Shown: one piece after another, positions 16,155-24,219 of the stretch
How positions within the stretch are numbered: position 1 is the stretch's first letter
Layout: every line of letters starts with the position of its first letter
Assembly (NCBI GenBank): GCA_900540345.1
Contig: UQFK01000003.1
Coordinates: 124,001-188,000 of the forward strand
DNA: 64,000 nucleotides
Direction: 5' to 3'
Source: an uncultured Eggerthella sp.
Lineage (GTDB): Bacteria > Actinomycetota > Coriobacteriia > Coriobacteriales > Eggerthellaceae
The notes under the pieces: generated by a model
Databases searched by the model: none
What the model was told of the DNA's origin: nothing
What the model saw: the letters and a program-made list of their open reading frames with translations, nothing else
Position numbers and translations under genes: made by a program

Positions 16155-16185
16155 TGCGGAGTAAATGCGGAGTAAATGCGGAGTA
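16155..16185. repeat. Three tandem copies of an 11-bp repeat (TGCGGAGTAAA)
   Basis: The unit TGCGGAGTAAA occurs at 16155-16165 and 16166-16176, with a nine-base third copy at 16177-16185. It begins immediately after the endolysin stop and runs into the terminator stem. The 11-bp period is close to one DNA turn, which suits cooperative protein binding. A role as integrase arm sites or as a leftover of a duplication is possible. Confidence 0.85.
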
Positions 16186-16216
16186 GGGGCACCCCGAAGG
16201 GTGCCCCTCTTTTTTT
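16186..16216 (+). terminator. Strong intrinsic terminator at the end of the prophage late operon
   Basis: A perfect 9-bp stem (GGGGCACCC / GGGTGCCCC) with a CGAA loop is followed by TCTTTTTTT. It is 33 bases after the endolysin stop and would end the whole late transcript before the host junction. Confidence 0.92.
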
Positions 16217-16280
16217 GTGTTTGCATTATGGAGATTAAACGCGACCCGTGGGTGGGTGCATCGCGACCCTGGCTTAGACG

Positions 16281-16309
16281 ATTCGTCCCTAATTCGTCCC
16301 TAATTCGTC
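16281..16309. repeat. Tandem 11-bp repeat (ATTCGTCCCTA, two full copies and one part)
   Basis: ATTCGTCCCTA occurs at 16281-16291 and 16292-16302, followed by ATTCGTC to 16309, where it merges with the SOS-like box. It is a second 11-bp tandem array about 100 bases from the first, with an unrelated unit. Both arrays lie between the phage terminator and the 6S RNA gene, the place expected for the right attachment site. Confidence 0.85.
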
Positions 16310-16321
16310 GAACAGATGTTC
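16309..16321. promoter_or_regulatory. Candidate LexA (SOS) box
   Basis: The 13 bases CGAACAGATGTTC fit the Gram-positive LexA/DinR consensus CGAACRNRYGTTC at every position. A possible plus-strand promoter, TTCAAA (16319-16324) - 17 bases - CATAAG (16342-16347), overlaps its right end. That promoter would read across the 6S gene in antisense towards addB-addA-rarA, or the box may belong to the prophage end. The operator match is seen directly; the target is inference. Confidence 0.6.
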
Positions 16322-16350
16322 AAAAATAGCATCTGACCTGGCATAAGAAA

Positions 16351-16500
16351 GTCACCCTCCTAGGATGAACCCACCTAAGGAAGGTGGGTGTTCGCAGCGA
16401 GCTTCCTGGCTTTCGTATCAACGGACACGAATCCCCATTCCACACGCAATGTAGAACTCCCTAGTATTAGTCATCGGTCCATCGCGTTATAGAGGGTGAC
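16351..16500 (-). ncRNA. ssrS: 6S RNA (regulator of housekeeping RNA polymerase)
   Basis: Read on the minus strand, the ends close by a perfect 9-bp helix (GTCACCCTC at 16500-16492 with GAGGGTGAC at 16359-16351). Inside are a hairpin TTCTACA-loop-TGTGGAA (16456-16438), a hairpin TTCGT-GTCCGTTGAT-ACGAA (16431-16412) followed by AGCC, and a 3' hairpin ACCCACCT/AGGTGGGT (16389-16369) preceded by CTGCGAACAC. The loop GTCCGT, the following AAGCC, the CTGCGAnnACAC run and the 3'-side hairpin all correspond in order to E. coli 6S RNA (memory comparison). At 150 nt it is shorter than the usual 180-200, so the ends may be a few bases off. 6S RNA sequesters sigma-70 type polymerase in stationary phase. 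The 3' end points to the prophage. Confidence 0.7.
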
Positions 16501-16507
16501 TACCCAC

Positions 16508-16513
16508 AGTATA
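16508..16513 (-). promoter_or_regulatory. -10 element for the 6S RNA gene
   Basis: On the minus strand TATACT (5 of 6 to consensus) is followed by a 7-base spacer and then the predicted first base of the RNA at 16500. No good -35 element is seen at 16-18 bases. Confidence 0.5.
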
Positions 16514-16565
16514 TAAGGTTTGGGATAAAATAAAAAGCCAAACCAACCCGTAAGAAAGCGTTTGT

Positions 16566-19268
16566 TTGCTAGCTGATACCATCATATTATTTTCGACTCA
16601 GGATGAAGCCATACGCTATCGCAAGCGCATGGCTTCTACCTGTGCTGATGCATCTCTTGGGATAACAGTCACCACGCCCGAGGCGCTGATCGAAGAGCTG
16701 TGGGATGTGTGGGGGAGTTGTGAGCGACTCGTGAATGCGACCCAACGAAGCATGATAGTGAATGCTCTGCTCGAGCAACAGGATTCATGGGTTTGTTCTG
16801 CGGGAACAGTGTCGCTGCTCACGAACTTCTTACGTGATTTCATCGTGTATCTGGGACCAGAATTTTGCGAGCTTCACCAGGAGGCTTTCACGCCAAGCGA
16901 TAAGGAGATCATCTCATTTGTGCGAGCCTATGAAGATGCACTTGCCAAGGCGCAGCTCATCGAAGCAGCGCAGGCGGTTTGCCAGCTTGCTGAGGTTGTG
17001 CGTCTTCCTGAAGTGATCGTGCGCACCCGGCGAGCTCTTCCTGCGTTCTTGTGTGATTTTCTGCAAGCCATCGCTGAGGCTTATCGTATAGAAGAGGCTC
17101 AGTCGCGTGAGCTGACGCGAGCAGAAAAGGACGCGTGTTCGTTCGTAGTGCCGCAAGATCGAAGGTATCTACTGCTCAAGCCTAAAGGGCAAACTGCTGC
17201 AGCATCTCTGGTCGACGAGGTTCTTGCAGAGCTCGTCGAACGCGGAACAGCACTTGTGAGCACACCTGAGCCTTTGGCACTCTTTGAGCTCATGAAGGGC
17301 GCGCTTACTGAACAGGGTTTTGCGGTTTCGGTAAAGGCGCTTCGATCGTTTCCTGATACGCTCTTTGGACGGGCATTTAACGCGGTTGCATTTCTTTGTG
17401 ATCCTGTTCAAGATGCATCGCTTGAGGCATTGTTTCAGGCAGCAGCTACTTACATCGAGTCGCCCTATGCACAGCTTTCTTCTGTTCAGCGCAGTCGTCT
17501 ACTTCAGGCGATCCGGGCCGATCGTACGCTTACTGCGCTTGAGATCGGCGATGCACTCCGCAACGCTTCACGCACCTTTGAATACTTCGAGGCACTCGTG
17601 CAAGACAGCGATGCTGATATCTTATTCGGCCTGTTCGATGATCTTGTGCATCGTTTATCGCTCGAGGATTTTGAAATCGCTTGCGAACTGGCTATTCTTA
17701 CGCGCATGAAAGGTCTTTATCGCGAGGCGCGCAAGCTAGGACAGCAACCGGGTTCGTTTTTCAATCTGATCGATGCGCTCACGGTCCCCTTCGAGTGCGC
17801 GTTTGCCTCTCAGGACAGTGATGGGGTAGCCTCACTTGCTTCTTTTGGTGAAACGACCAGGGATAACGCTAAGCGCGTACATTTCACTACTCTTGAGGAT
17901 GCATCATCGTATCCTGAAGAGTGCTGCGATATGGTAGTGATGACTTCGCTCGATAGCATGAATTACAGCGGCGCCGAGCACCGCTCTACGCTGACAGAAT
18001 TCTTGAATCGATATAGCTTGCCTTATCAAGACGATACTCTTGGAGACATGGAGCGGGCGTTTGTACGTGCAGCGCGAGTGTCGCGTGATCGTGTGGTCTT
18101 CGAGTATGCTCGGCAAGATCTCGCAGGCGATGAACGCTATCCTGCTTTCTTTTTGGAGTCGTTTCTGAACGAGCGTAAGATCGCCAACGATCCGCTCGAA
18201 AAGCGCGAGCGGGGTGAAGATGAGTTCGATCGAACCGCACGCATCTTGCCACTTGATCAAACCGCGATCTTATGGGTAGCCCCTGCTATTTCTGGGAATC
18301 TTACTGAAGCAGAACGAGCGCAGCTGCTTACCTATGTTAGTGACGCGCAAGGCATAAAGCGCCCGGTGCTCTCACCTTCGGCAATCGAGCTTTATCGTAA
18401 GTGTCCTTACCGTTGGTTTGTCGAGCGCAAGTTACATCTTGATGATGTGGGCGAGCAGTTCGGTCCGCGCGAGAAGGGGCAATTTGCTCACAGCGTATAC
18501 CAAGCTTTCTATGAGCAATGGGCTGATCGAGGATATGATCGTGTTTCCCCTGAGAATCTCAACGAGGCGCAAGAGCTGTTCGGCGAGGTGTTCGATCGTG
18601 TGATGGATGCGCAAGTGGATGCGGATCTCGGAGAACGTTACGTAGCTATAAGTGAGCTCGAACACGAAGAGGTAGCGCATTTGAAGCGCCAGCTGCTTTG
18701 CTGTCTTTCATTCCAGCAATACCTATTCCCACACTATCACGTGCGTGGACACGAGATTGCGATCGTGCCTGATGATAAGATCGTCTATGCAGGTGCGATC
18801 CTGCAGGGTCGCGTGGATCGTATCGACGTGAATGACCAGGGCGATCTTGTTGTTATCGATTATAAGGGCTCAACGCTTCACCATGAAGCTGGTTTTATCA
18901 TGCCTGATAAGGACGAGCCATATGGAGCACCCGATAAGGTGCAAGCACTCATGTATGCTCAGGCACTCCGCCGTTTGTACCCTCATTTACATCCTAAAGC
19001 GGCAGTGTATTTGAGCTATCGTGCGAACATGCCGAAAGAGGTGCTCGCCGGATCGATCGTTGAGACGTTAGCAGAAAGTTCGGCGTATTCCAAGAAAGCA
19101 AATGTGGTCGAAGGAAACTTCGAGTTGTTTCTCGATTGCGTTGAAAGCGACCTTGTAGCAACGGTCGAACGAATGAAATCGGGCGACATTGCACCCGACC
19201 CGCGCAATGTTCACGCGTGCGATCATTGCCCGGTGCTCTATTGCGAAAAGAGGATCAATGGATCTTAG
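16566..19268 (+). CDS. addB: AddB/RexB-like nuclease subunit of the double-strand break repair helicase-nuclease
   Basis: A 900-residue protein. The C-terminal third is a PD-(D/E)XK nuclease: SAIELYRKCPYRWFV (about 605-620), REKGQFAHSVYQAF, then GRVDRID...VVIDYKGS (about 748-765). A Cys in KCPYRW and three Cys in HACDHCPVLYC at the end match the four-cysteine iron-sulfur staple of AddB. The N-terminal part is helicase-like and degenerate, with no Walker A motif. It is shorter than typical AddB (about 1100-1160). It should process broken DNA ends with AddA, encoded 11 bases into its end. The start is TTG 16566 with only a weak ribosome-binding site (AAGAAAG), so it could be revised slightly. 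Confidence 0.8.
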   Translation: MLADTIILFSTQDEAIRYRKRMASTCADASLGITVTTPEALIEELWDVWGSCERLVNATQRSMIVNALLEQQDSWVCSAGTVSLLTNFLRDFIVYLGPEFCELHQEAFTPSDKEIISFVRAYEDALAKAQLIEAAQAVCQLAEVVRLPEVIVRTRRALPAFLCDFLQAIAEAYRIEEAQSRELTRAEKDACSFVVPQDRRYLLLKPKGQTAAASLVDEVLAELVERGTALVSTPEPLALFELMKGALTEQGFAVSVKALRSFPDTLFGRAFNAVAFLCDPVQDASLEALFQAAATYIESPYAQLSSVQRSRLLQAIRADRTLTALEIGDALRNASRTFEYFEALVQDSDADILFGLFDDLVHRLSLEDFEIACELAILTRMKGLYREARKLGQQPGSFFNLIDALTVPFECAFASQDSDGVASLASFGETTRDNAKRVHFTTLEDASSYPEECCDMVVMTSLDSMNYSGAEHRSTLTEFLNRYSLPYQDDTLGDMERAFVRAARVSRDRVVFEYARQDLAGDERYPAFFLESFLNERKIANDPLEKRERGEDEFDRTARILPLDQTAILWVAPAISGNLTEAERAQLLTYVSDAQGIKRPVLSPSAIELYRKCPYRWFVERKLHLDDVGEQFGPREKGQFAHSVYQAFYEQWADRGYDRVSPENLNEAQELFGEVFDRVMDAQVDADLGERYVAISELEHEEVAHLKRQLLCCLSFQQYLFPHYHVRGHEIAIVPDDKIVYAGAILQGRVDRIDVNDQGDLVVIDYKGSTLHHEAGFIMPDKDEPYGAPDKVQALMYAQALRRLYPHLHPKAAVYLSYRANMPKEVLAGSIVETLAESSAYSKKANVVEGNFELFLDCVESDLVATVERMKSGDIAPDPRNVHACDHCPVLYCEKRINGS

Positions 19269-22200
19269 TCGCGCAACGCAAGGCCAGCAACAGATCATCA
19301 CCACGCTCGATGCTCCGCTTTCAGTCGCTGCGGGTGCCGGCAGTGGTAAGACCTTCACGCTCACGAATCGTATCGCGTATGCATTATTGGGCGGAGAAGA
19401 TAGCGCTCCGTATATCAAGAGCGTGGATGAAGTGCTCGCTATCACGTTTAGTCGCTCGGGTGCGGCAGAGCTGAAATCACGCATCCGTGTGTTATTGCAG
19501 GAAGAAGGGCTTGAAGACGAGGCGCGCGCGGTCGAGAATGCCTGGATCACCACAATTCATGGCATGTGCTCACGCATCTTGCGTGAGCATGCGCTCGAGT
19601 TGGGAATCGATCCTGCCTTCGAGGTGGTTGAAGATGCTGAATCCGAGGAATTATGGCTTTGCGCGCTCGAAGCTGTGCTCGAGCGCTGGCGCGATGAAGA
19701 TTCTGCGCCGCGCCTGAAGCGGTTGATCGAATGGTTCCCGCCCATGCAGGGTCCACGCTCGGGCATCGGTGCATACCTCACGGCGCTTTGGGAAAAGACA
19801 CTCAGTATGCCCGATGGTTTCGAGAGTGTGTATCTTCCTCAGGTGAAGAGCGAGATCGGCGTGTCCTTTCGCGCGCTCATATCGCTTGGAGAAGAATATC
19901 AGGCTCTTGCGAAGAGCTGGGAGAAGCTCGGCAAGCGCGACCAAGGCTATCTTGAAGAGCTCGAAGCAGCGCTTGGACAAGCAAAAAGCTACTTGCAGCG
20001 TGTCGATCTTAGCTCTGCTGCCTTCAATTCTGATATGTTTGACTTGCAAGAATTCTTTGAGGTGCTGCTCGCATTCCCGAAGACCTCCGCGACATATCGC
20101 GCGAATAAGCCCGATGCTGACTTTTTCTTGAACTATCGTGAAACCTATGCGCAGATCGCACAGACTTTCATGCAGGAAGCAGCGGTCGTACTCTCACGTG
20201 ACTTGCTTGAATTGTTGAAGCTGGTCGACTATGAATATCAGCAGCTCAAGGGTGCAGATCGTCTCGACAATACCGACTTGCTCAGAAACTGTTGTGAAGC
20301 ACTCGAGACACATCCGAGCTTGCGTTTGGCCTATCAACAGCAATTCAAACTGATCATGGTTGATGAATTTCAAGATACCGACTTGCTTCAGGTGGCCATC
20401 ATCAACAATCTCTCGCGCGATCGCGGTGCAAACGTGATGACAGTAGGCGATGCTCAGCAGAGCATCTATCGCTTCCGCGGTGCTGATGTCGAGGTGTTCT
20501 TCCGTCATCGAAACGAGCAGCAAAGCACTCACGAAAATCATCGAGCATGTTCGCTGCCTGATAACTTCCGCAGTCATGGGGACATTTTGAAGTTTGTAGA
20601 TGCGATCTTCTCGCGACAAGCTTTCTTTGGCGATGAGTTTCTTTCACTGCAAGCAAAAGGCAAGGTCAATAGCGAGCATGATCCTCTATTCGATGAGATT
20701 CCCCGCGTGCAGGTGGAGGTGCTCGAGAATCGTTCGCGCATCACGACCGCGGCGGATGTGCGCCAGCGAACTGCGGTTGCGATCGCGGACCATTTCGCGC
20801 AGCTGCGCAGTGCTGGTGCTTCGCCAGGAAAGATGGTCATTCTGCTGGGCAGCATGTCGAATGTGGCTACGTACTCACGTGCGCTTGCTGAAGCGGGGTT
20901 CGAGAGCATTATCACGGCTGGTTCGGTCTTTGCTCAGATGACAGAGGTTCGACTGATCGAATCGTTACTCTTAGCGTTTGCCAATCAAGGGAATTCAACA
21001 GCGCTTTACCAGGTGCTCGAATCTCCGCTCTTCAATTTGTCAGATGCGGCATTCTATGCGATCGGCCACGCGTATCCTGATCCAGATGATGGTCGGAAAG
21101 GCGCTTCGTTCGCACAGCGCTTTTGGGCATTGTGCGACTTGTATGTTAACGAAGATGAACAAGCGGTCGTCACCTGTCTTGATAAGTTTTGCCTGAGCGA
21201 TGTGGATATGCGAGAGCTGCTGCGTGCGCTTGCTTTGCTTAAGAGCGCTCGCGAGCGACTCAAGAGAGAAAGCGTTCATGCTGCGCTTCATGCATTGCTC
21301 GTTGATTCAGGGTGGTTGTATCGCTTGCAAGAGGCTGGGGCCGACGGTCTCTCAACGGCAGCCAATCTATTCAAAGCTCTCGGATTCATAGCGGATTGGG
21401 AAGCAGAACATCGCACGCTCTATCAGATTGCGGATGATTTTGCGGCATTTCTGCAAATTTCGAATCAAACTCCCGGCGTGCTTGCAACGCCCGAGAGCGA
21501 ATATGTGCACATCATGACCATGCATGCGAGCAAAGGTCTTGAGTTTGATCATGTGGCGCTCGCAGAGATTCGCAACGGTCTTCCAAAGCAGAGCGCTCTA
21601 CGTATCGATACATGCGGCGATAATGTGCTCTTCTCGTTACATCCTGATATCTCTAAAGCGGCAGAGGGTACCTATAAAGCACTCGTGGGCTTTCAGGATG
21701 AAGAAGAGCTGCTTTCGTGCTCTCGCACAAACGCGATTCGCGACATGGACGCTGCAGAACTCTCTCATTTCCTTGATGAGCACATTCGTCGTGGCGAGCT
21801 TGATGACGCACAGCGCCTGCTCTATGTTGGTCTGACGCGCGCAGTGAAGTCGCTGTATCTTTGTCTAGGATTTATGGGTGATAAGGAATTCGCTTACAAG
21901 AATAAGGGCATATTCGGCTTGCTTTATGAGGTGTTGAGTTGGGACAAGACTCCTGACCCGAAGACTTATACGTTTGACTTCGGTGGCATCCAGCCAGCTA
22001 TTGTGCATCATGAGGTGTTGCTCGATGCGATCGAGGCGCAAGAAGAGTCTGAAACAGGAGAGCGCCAGTTTGCGATAACACCCGCTGAGGATATGCGTGC
22101 GTGCGCGATGGGTGTAAGTTCGCTGCGATCCGACGTCGTGTCTTATACTTCGATCTCGTCAGAGCACGGAGAAGAGGTTTTGGTCGAGCATGATGAAGTA

Positions 22201-22866
22201 TCTGAGTGCGAACAGTCTTGCGCTGATGGAGAGCTGTTTGTTGAGGATTGCTCAATGCTACTTAGAGATGAAAGTGCGACGGCACTTGGAACTGCATTCC
22301 ACCGGCTTGCCCAGCGCGCGATAGAATCACGCTTTCTTGTTGAGGCTTCTACTGGATCATTTGCCGAAGCACTTGAAGTTCAAGCAGCCTCATGCGATCT
22401 TTCTTCGGAGCAGGTACAACGCTTGCGCACTGCACTTGAGCGTTGGTTCTCGAGCAATCTCTATGCTCGTTTCATGACAGGTGCACAGGTACGCGCCGAG
22501 ATTCCCTTCATGCTCGAGATCGAACAAGGAGGTGAGCATATCTTCCTTGAAGGAGAGATCGACGGGCTCGCTTTCGATCCGGATGATCCCGTGAAGCGCG
22601 CACTTCTCGTTGATTACAAGACGGGAGGCAATGAGCAAGAATCGGATGCTCGGCTCTATGAAAAACACCTGCTTCAGGCGCAATGCTATTCGCTTGCGCT
22701 CATTGCGGCTGGATTCGAAGAAGTCGAGGCGTATTTCATTCGTGTTGAGCTCACTTGTTCGAACGATCCTGCACAACCGCAGGTGGTACCATATACGTTC
22801 GTTCAGAGCGACCGAGATGCGCTCGAAGAAGCGGTCATGGCGGCATACCGCGCAACGAAGGGGTAG
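19258..22866 (+). CDS. addA: AddA-type UvrD-family helicase/nuclease
   Basis: A 1202-residue protein. ATG 19258 is preferred (AAAAGAGG upstream, MDLSRATQGQQQIITT is a normal AddA-like start) over an in-frame ATG at 19189. It has Walker A AGAGSGKT (residues 25-32), motif II VDEFQDTD (about 367-374), GDAQQSIYRFRGAD (motif III/IV), HASKGLEFDHV (motif V) and LLYVGLTRA (motif VI). The C-terminal nuclease GEIDGLAF...LLVDYKTG lies around residues 1100-1122. It unwinds and degrades DNA from double-strand ends to prepare recombination, as partner of the preceding gene. It overlaps addB by 11 bases and abuts rarA directly, so the three are probably one operon. Confidence 0.9.
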   Translation: MDLSRATQGQQQIITTLDAPLSVAAGAGSGKTFTLTNRIAYALLGGEDSAPYIKSVDEVLAITFSRSGAAELKSRIRVLLQEEGLEDEARAVENAWITTIHGMCSRILREHALELGIDPAFEVVEDAESEELWLCALEAVLERWRDEDSAPRLKRLIEWFPPMQGPRSGIGAYLTALWEKTLSMPDGFESVYLPQVKSEIGVSFRALISLGEEYQALAKSWEKLGKRDQGYLEELEAALGQAKSYLQRVDLSSAAFNSDMFDLQEFFEVLLAFPKTSATYRANKPDADFFLNYRETYAQIAQTFMQEAAVVLSRDLLELLKLVDYEYQQLKGADRLDNTDLLRNCCEALETHPSLRLAYQQQFKLIMVDEFQDTDLLQVAIINNLSRDRGANVMTVGDAQQSIYRFRGADVEVFFRHRNEQQSTHENHRACSLPDNFRSHGDILKFVDAIFSRQAFFGDEFLSLQAKGKVNSEHDPLFDEIPRVQVEVLENRSRITTAADVRQRTAVAIADHFAQLRSAGASPGKMVILLGSMSNVATYSRALAEAGFESIITAGSVFAQMTEVRLIESLLLAFANQGNSTALYQVLESPLFNLSDAAFYAIGHAYPDPDDGRKGASFAQRFWALCDLYVNEDEQAVVTCLDKFCLSDVDMRELLRALALLKSARERLKRESVHAALHALLVDSGWLYRLQEAGADGLSTAANLFKALGFIADWEAEHRTLYQIADDFAAFLQISNQTPGVLATPESEYVHIMTMHASKGLEFDHVALAEIRNGLPKQSALRIDTCGDNVLFSLHPDISKAAEGTYKALVGFQDEEELLSCSRTNAIRDMDAAELSHFLDEHIRRGELDDAQRLLYVGLTRAVKSLYLCLGFMGDKEFAYKNKGIFGLLYEVLSWDKTPDPKTYTFDFGGIQPAIVHHEVLLDAIEAQEESETGERQFAITPAEDMRACAMGVSSLRSDVVSYTSISSEHGEEVLVEHDEVSECEQSCADGELFVEDCSMLLRDESATALGTAFHRLAQRAIESRFLVEASTGSFAEALEVQAASCDLSSEQVQRLRTALERWFSSNLYARFMTGAQVRAEIPFMLEIEQGGEHIFLEGEIDGLAFDPDDPVKRALLVDYKTGGNEQESDARLYEKHLLQAQCYSLALIAAGFEEVEAYFIRVELTCSNDPAQPQVVPYTFVQSDRDALEEAVMAAYRATKG

Positions 22867-24174
22867 ATGATGGATACGCTCTTTTCAGATATGGAAGATG
22901 AAGCGCGCCTCGAGCACGCACCGCTTGCAGTGCGCATGCGCCCTCGTACGCTCGATGAAGTAGTGGGGCAATCTGACGCGCTTGGTGAAGGTACCTGGTT
23001 GCGTGGTGCTATAGAAAACGACACGCTTTCTTCCATTATTCTGTATGGTCCTGCGGGAACAGGAAAGACCTCGCTTGCACGTGTCATCGCTCGAAGTACG
23101 AACGCCACTTTCGTCGAGGTCTCTGCTATCGGAGGTACGGTCTCAGACTTGCGTAAAGTCATCGCAGAAGCAGACAAGCGTCTTATCCATCGCAATCTTC
23201 GCACCATCCTTTTTATCGATGAGATTCATCGTTTCAACCGCGCTCAGCAAGATGCGTTGCTTCATGCGGTCGAGGATGGCATCGTGGTGCTGATCGGAGC
23301 GACCACGGAAAATCCTTTCTTTGAAGTGAACTCTGCACTCATCTCGCGTTCTCGTTTGATCGAGCTTCATAGCCTCTCAGATGACAACATCCGCGAGATC
23401 CTCTCTCGTGCTGTTGCAGACGATCGTGGGCTTGCGGGTGGCTACGAGCTTGACGATGCGGCAACTGAGGCAATCCTTGCACTTTCTGCTGGCGATGCGC
23501 GCGCGGCACTCACTACGCTTTCGCTTGCAGCTGATGTGGCAACAGCGCAGGAATCGACGCTTATTACTCGAGAGATGGTCTCTGTCGCGATGCCTCATCA
23601 TAATCTGCCTTATGACAAAGATCGCGATATGCACTATGACATCATCTCAGCTTTCATTAAATCGATGCGGGGATCAGATCCGGATGCGGCGCTTTACTGG
23701 CTCGCGCGTATGGTTGATGGGGGAGAAGATCCGAAGTTTATTGCGAGGCGTATATTCATCCTTGCTTCAGAAGATATCGGCAATGCTGATCCTCAAGCAA
23801 TCCTGGTGGCAGAAGCGGCATTCAAGGCTGCAGAGGTGATCGGCTACCCTGAATGCGGCATCAATCTTGCACAGGCTGCGATCTATATGGCACTCGCTCC
23901 GAAATCAAACGCTTCCTCCCAGGCCTATTTCAAGGCTCTCTCTGAGGTGAAAAAGGGTCCAGCACGTGCGGTACCTAATCATCTACGCGATCGCCATCGA
24001 CCCGGCAGCAACGAATATGGTCCTTATCTGTATCCTCACAATTACCCTGGCGGGCGTATCGAGCAACAGTATTTACCTGATGGTCTTGAGCGCGGTTGCT
24101 TCTATGAGCCGAGTGATCGTGGCTGGGAACGTTACCGTATTGATTACTCTGCGAAAGACTTCTCGGACCTATAA
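22867..24174 (+). CDS. rarA: Replication-associated recombination protein A (MgsA/YrvN family AAA+ ATPase)
   Basis: A 435-residue protein of the normal family length. It has the RarA start LAVRMRPRTLDEVVGQ, Walker A GPAGTGKTS (residues 61-69), Walker B ILFIDEIHRF (about 114-123), the sensor GATTENPFFEVNSALISRSR, and the C-terminal clamp-loader-like domain ending in PRAVPNHLRDRHRPGSNEYG...YLYPHNYPGG. It is thought to act at stalled forks with SSB. It follows addA with no gap (start ATGATG; the second ATG at 22870 is equally possible), which suggests a shared repair operon. A good -10 element follows its stop. Confidence 0.95.
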   Translation: MMDTLFSDMEDEARLEHAPLAVRMRPRTLDEVVGQSDALGEGTWLRGAIENDTLSSIILYGPAGTGKTSLARVIARSTNATFVEVSAIGGTVSDLRKVIAEADKRLIHRNLRTILFIDEIHRFNRAQQDALLHAVEDGIVVLIGATTENPFFEVNSALISRSRLIELHSLSDDNIREILSRAVADDRGLAGGYELDDAATEAILALSAGDARAALTTLSLAADVATAQESTLITREMVSVAMPHHNLPYDKDRDMHYDIISAFIKSMRGSDPDAALYWLARMVDGGEDPKFIARRIFILASEDIGNADPQAILVAEAAFKAAEVIGYPECGINLAQAAIYMALAPKSNASSQAYFKALSEVKKGPARAVPNHLRDRHRPGSNEYGPYLYPHNYPGGRIEQQYLPDGLERGCFYEPSDRGWERYRIDYSAKDFSDL

Positions 24175-24179
24175 AAGGG

Positions 24180-24185
24180 TATAAT
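24180..24185 (+). promoter_or_regulatory. -10 element (TATAAT) before the DUF948-like gene
   Basis: A consensus TATAAT lies six bases after the rarA stop, 35 bases before the next start codon. No clear -35 hexamer is present at 16-18 bases upstream. Confidence 0.5.
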
Positions 24186-24219
24186 CGAGGAAATTTGGTT
24201 TGGAAGGAAGGGTGTCGTT

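Larger units (their letters stand above)
1..16217 (+). mobile_element. Siphovirus-type prophage, late (structural and lysis) half
   Basis: All genes from the left edge to the terminator after the endolysin are on the plus strand, tightly packed and often overlapping, in the classical order of a long non-contractile-tail phage: scaffold, capsid, connectors, tail terminator, tail tube, chaperones, tape measure, tail tip, fibres, holin, lysin. Packaging, integration and control genes are not in the window and should lie to the left. The host 6S RNA gene and addB follow at once on the right, so the right attachment site should lie between about 16218 and 16350. No frame disruption was seen in any structural gene, so this half appears intact. 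Confidence 0.93.
16154..16565. other. 412-base non-coding prophage/host junction
   Basis: From left to right this gap holds a tandem repeat, the late terminator, a GCGACCC direct repeat (around 16229-16269), the second tandem repeat, the SOS-like box, a CAGATG/CATCTG inverted repeat (16313-16335), the minus-strand 6S RNA gene, its promoter, and an A-rich hairpin (GGTTTGG/CCAAACC, about 16517-16544) just before addB. No credible protein gene or tRNA is present. The exact attR core cannot be defined without the left prophage end. Confidence 0.75.

Noticed and set aside
16155..16309. CRISPR array
   Set aside because: The 11-bp units are directly tandem without spacers, too short for CRISPR repeats, and no cas gene is near.
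16351..16500. tmRNA or SRP RNA as identity of the structured region
   Set aside because: There is no tRNA-like end, no tag reading frame and no GGAAGCAGCC-like SRP motif, whereas the motif order fits 6S RNA.
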